Below are positions 21,130 to 25,000 of a DNA stretch of 25,000 nucleotides, piece by piece. The stretch's first letter is position 1; every line of letters begins with the position of its first letter. The translations under genes were made by a program, and so were the position numbers. The stretch is from Tubiluchus corallicola (Eukaryota; Priapulida; Priapulimorpha; Priapulimorphida; Tubiluchidae): assembly GCA_030141605.1 (NCBI GenBank), contig JAQGDQ010000134.1, positions 45,001 through 70,000 on the forward strand, given 5' to 3'. Under the pieces are notes generated by a model, which saw only the letters and a program-made list of their open reading frames with translations, had not been told where the DNA came from and searched no databases.

Positions 21130-21989
21130 GGGGAAAGAACGAGCAGTTTGAAGAAACGCTCACGTAAAGTGGACAGTCACGGATGTAAAACACAGCAACA
21201 CCTAATCATGCGGAAGTGAACGGGAACAAAAAGAGCTAACTAAAGCATGAGCAGAAGTGAAAAAATTAAGATTTAGAAGAAAAAAAGATGCTGCAACTGG
21301 GTAATTCTCGTCACCTGTTGGAACTAGAGCTGCTGGAAGATTTCTACTGAAGCCAGATCATCAATCACAGAGGAACATGTTATCCATCACTCCTCTCCAC
21401 ATCAAGCCAAATGAACTACGACTCTGTATTGAATAAATAAATAAATTTTCAGCCTGTAGGGTACACTGCGCCTCCTATTCCCCAGCATATTATGGTCTGA
21501 GACGACCCAGACTTGGGCGCACGTGCCACATTCATTAGCAAGTTGGTTGCCAAACAGGTGTTGAGCTGATAGCTGAACTTCTGGCCAAGTGTATGACCTG
21601 AATTATATAGTATGACAGATCACCGAGTATTACTGATAAGGCTTGATTAGATTCTTTATTCGGCAGTTCATCTCATTACGTAAGCGGACAGGTTGAGGCT
21701 CTGAATAAGATGGATTGATCAGGGAAACACTGTGTCAGTCGATATTGCTAACATTAACAGCAAGTTGCTTGCTCTGTTGTCCCTTTTAAGCAACGTATTG
21801 TGAGTTGTACACGAGAAGCTCTGTCCTATCATTGTCCATATTTCAGTTTGTGGACCCCCCCATTCTCCGAAACCAAGAAAGCTAGAATTTAAAACTTTAA
21901 GCCAGTTGGTGGTACCCTTTCGTTAAATGCCATATGATTAACGTGTAAAATCAATTTAACATTTTTAGTTTAATTTTAGCAAATTTTAT
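21130..21989. other. Intergenic, nothing firm
   Basis: GAATAAATAAATAAATTT at about 21429-21446 could be a polyadenylation region or LINE tail on the plus strand. No recognisable coding sequence precedes it. Confidence 0.3.
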
Positions 21990-22143
21990 GCAGCTGCTGC
22001 TACTGCTGCTTTTGTCGTTGTTGTTGTTAGCTGCTGTTGTTGCTGTTGCTGCTGTTGCTGCTGTTGTTGTTGGCGATGGTGATGATGATGGTGATGATGA
22101 TGACGATGATGATAATGATAATGATGAAGATGATGGTGATAGT
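21990..22143. repeat. Compound (GCT/GTT)n-(GAT)n repeat
   Basis: GCTGCT and GTTGTT units run to about 22070, then switch through GGCGATGGT to GAT/GGT/AAT units to 22143. Confidence 0.95.
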
Positions 22144-24218
22144 GTACTTGTTATTTGATAAACAACAGCTCTGGGTAGCTATCATGTAACCAGTTAGATC
22201 ACTTATAAAATGCTGCTAATTCCCCACTTTCTCATGGAGCGAAAAGAGAAAATGACTACATTGCCCTCACGTTCATTACTCTATACCCAAAATAAGATGT
22301 GCGTTAGCGCCCCAAAAAAGCAACAAAACGCATTGGAATAGATGACCATTGTTTTCTCGTCAAATTGATTTTGTAGTCTTTAGGGAACAGATGCACCTTG
22401 ACCTACCTTGCTTCACTTGGTCGGCAAGAATGTTCCTCAGACAAGACATGGTATTGTCTGATAATCTTCTCCTGCTGAGAGACACATTTTTGTTAAAAAG
22501 CTTTGGTGATCTGATCGTCGTCCGACCCGAATGTCGGCCGTTGATCTTATTCTTTTATAATGAGAGTCTTAGTTTGTTGACCGTGGCGACCTCTACACAT
22601 CATTGATAATATTGTGTGAGATTTGGCGTTGTACAACCGGAATAATTTTTAACTCAGTCATCATTTTGTTGCTGTTGCTGTTTTCATCGCTGCTGCCGCT
22701 ATTCATTATTATCGTCTTAATGTGATAAACTGATACTATTGCCTGAACTTACTATGATGGCCTTGGGCAACAGCTGATGTTGTTCCTGCTGCCACCTAAA
22801 TTATCATTACTGTCGTCACTTTCTTGCTGTTGCTGCTACTGTTGACTTGTTGCTGCCCCAGAACTTGGACAGTGACTAGGATGACGACAATAGTAGGGCC
22901 GATTGCTTTTGAGAGATATAAAATGTTGATGGTTCTTAGTAGATTTTAGGGGTGACTTCTGGTTACCTAGTGAGCAATTTTGTGCAGAAACTACTGTAAA
23001 TATCGTAATTTTCCCGAGCCAACGAGAAGAAGCGACAAGGTTTGGCATCACAACATAGACGTAGTAATATCAGTGAAAAATTAACATCGAAAAATAATTT
23101 AAATAAACTAAATCAATAAAATACTTCGACTTTAAACCCATAAATAATAATTAAATACGTGATTAAACAACATGCTAAAACATTCAGTATGTTTCGACTC
23201 TGTCTGTACTAAGTTTTTTCAACTGTGATACCTGTAATTCAATTTTATAATTATGCATTAATTGACAGCTTCTGTACATAGTAATGTTCATCGGCTATAG
23301 AACTAATTGGTATTTACAAGTGAGGTTAATTACACATTAAGATATTTCTATTTTGGGACAAAACATAGAACCAATTTAAAGTGACATAAATAGTTTAGCG
23401 ATTAGAGTTTCATCTGATATTTTTCATATAATTAGGAATCATCATAACATTCAACTGAACTGTATAGTAATAAGTTTTAGCTTGTCTATAAACATTTGGA
23501 TCAATCTAAATTGCAACGAGTGTTTTAATTATAGTATTAAGTGCAGTTTAGACATACACCTGCCATCACCATTAACATAGATCAAAGTCTGGTACCGACT
23601 AAGATTTTAGATTAATCCCAATATTTTACAAAAATTAAAAAAATGTTTTGCCTCATTGTAAATAGCAGTTACAGTTGATGAACTGTTACAGTACTACGCC
23701 CGGAAACAGCAAATGAATGCATAATTAGAATCTATAATTGTAGTTTTGATAGTTCAAAATAAATCCCAAAAGGAGTTGAAACGTCCTGTGTGTTTTATTG
23801 GGAATATTTTAATTAATAGACACCAGATTTTATAAGGCGATTGAACAATAGGTGTTTTAAACTGAGGCTTAGGCCTATACCATTTACAATTTGTGGGTTG
23901 TGAAGGGCATTAGTAATATTAACTATCTAAAATCACTTTAGAATCTCTGACTATAATAATGCAGGTCTGTAGAGAAATTACATGTTATGTTGTCACAAGA
24001 GAAGATTTGAACATCCAGATCTAAGCTCACTTAAAATTACATTATGATTTCACCAACGTGTTGAAGTATGCTGAAATTAACACTAGCATTTTAGGTGAGC
24101 TGGATGGCTAGGCTCCAATGAACAGGCATTTCACAGTAATTATCACGGTGGCCAGGTAAGCCCATTAGGCTAATTGGTTTCTGTGGAAAATCATAAGTGC
24201 TTTACTCAGCAGGTGTCA
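22144..24218. other. Intergenic, no gene recognised
   Basis: A plus-strand frame at 22349-22606 (85 codons) and a minus-strand frame at 22836-23051 (71 codons) have no recognisable content. A short GTTGCT repeat lies at 22666-22697. From 23060 to about 23900 the DNA is very AT-rich. Confidence 0.4.
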
Positions 24219-24233
24219 CTCAAACTTTAAGTT
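24219..24233. other. Palindrome
   Basis: CAAACTTTAAGTTTG is a perfect 7-bp inverted repeat around one base. Confidence 0.6.
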
Positions 24234-24725
24234 TGTTTGACATGAATTTCGATCGCACTCTCTCTCGAGAGGTATTTAAATGGCGCCTTCGTCCTACTGG
24301 CGCCTGCAAAAATCAATGATTGAATCACTTCCCGGGATTTCCTACTGGTGCACACAATGGATCGGATTTTTTTACAAATTATTAATCCATGGTTGAATAA
24401 AGGTTGAGCTACGAGGCGTGAAAAATTCATAAAGCATGTTGTCAGCAAAGTGATGCATTGGCGCCTTCGGGTTTGCTCAAGTGAAGTCGAGAACAAAAGG
24501 CGTGTGTTCATGCTTAAAAGAATGCCAGCTTATAATGCTCTCTTTTTGTTGACAGATGTCATCACATTATGCACAATGTACTGTTACTAGCACTGGTGGC
24601 GCCATCTACCAATTTTTTTATTGAACTAACAAAAGCTAGTTCTTCTTTAAGGTTTCCACTTTAAAGTGATAAAGACTTCAAATCTTCTACTGAATGTTTG
24701 CTTGGGGTAAAGACTTGTATTACCA
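24234..24725. other. Intergenic; recurring TGGCGCC motif
   Basis: TGGCGCCTTCG occurs at about 24281 and 24459, and CTACTGGCGCC and CTACTGGTGC also occur between them. The 94-codon minus-strand frame at 24227-24511 spans this and is unrecognised. The motif may reflect a decayed tandem or element. Confidence 0.3.
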
Positions 24726-24800
24726 TCATCGACGTCATCGTTATAGGTCAGTGTCATGCTCGTTGTCGTCATCATCATTGCCATCATGACACGAATTCGT
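24726..24800. repeat. Degenerate CAT/CGT trinucleotide repeat
   Basis: CATCATCGACGTCATCG and GTCGTCATCATCATTGCC form a loose trinucleotide repeat with an internal GACGTC. Confidence 0.75.
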
Positions 24801-25000
24801 CATTGTAGTCATCACATTTATTACGCTGTTCACTTTGGGACCAGCATTGCTGTCTTGTTCTTCTGATTTATTTTTGTTTTTCTTCTTTTTAATTTTTAGT
24901 ACATTTTAGCAGTCTTTATTCCACATTCAGCTTTCCCAAAATATCTGCCACCAAAATTGTCTAAACTGCAAACGCTTACCTCCATTAACCTTCTGAGGAA
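24801..25000. other. Intergenic, nothing recognised
   Basis: T-rich DNA to the window edge. Confidence 0.4.

Noticed and set aside
21025-21219. Arg-Glu repeat protein and its Ser-Leu counterpart on the other strand
   Set aside because: Both come from the GA microsatellite.

Overview
The window looks like intergenic or intronic DNA from an animal genome, probably a marine invertebrate. It is AT-rich and full of stops in all six frames. It has long eukaryote-style microsatellites, a 31-bp minisatellite, and fragments of non-LTR retrotransposons, tRNA- and 5S-like SINE heads and a foldback MITE. There is no operon structure and no dense coding. I found no host protein gene that I can name, and phylum or species cannot be fixed from the sequence.

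Layout. 1-1230 holds a short CpG-richer start and then copy A of a roughly 600-bp non-coding repeat. 1271-1397 is a GTAT array and 2050-2275 a three-part AAT/AAC/AAT array. 2480-2536 has a cluster of CACCTG E-boxes. 3480-3945 is degenerate CTGA/TTGG low-complexity DNA with a 56-bp duplication. 5057-5582 is a 31-bp minisatellite of about 17 units. 5778-6377 is copy B of the 600-bp repeat, inverted relative to A. 8185-8300 is a possible small exon or first exon with a good splice donor. 8867-9190 is a large GA tract followed by a pyrimidine tract. 10037-10190 is a 3' LINE fragment. 12382-12474 is a GAT array. 12595-12790 and 15069-15310 are two copies of one foldback MITE family. 17104-17365 has a 5S rRNA-like head with an unrelated body. 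19529-19988 is a 5'-truncated LINE inserted into a CAGT repeat with a 10-bp target duplication. 20874-21129 is a tRNA-like SINE with a GA tail. 21990-22143 is a GCT/GTT to GAT compound repeat. The remaining stretches are plain AT-rich DNA in which I see nothing specific.

There is no gene set acting together here. The clearest biology is mobile-element history. The least explained object is the A/B repeat family: two diverged copies in opposite orientation about 4.5 kb apart. They keep blocks of 14-17 identical bases in collinear order, including a CRE-like TACGTCA core, and have no conserved open frame. Most open frames in the window are about as long as chance predicts for this base composition; the LINE C-terminal fragment is the only protein-coding piece I recognise.
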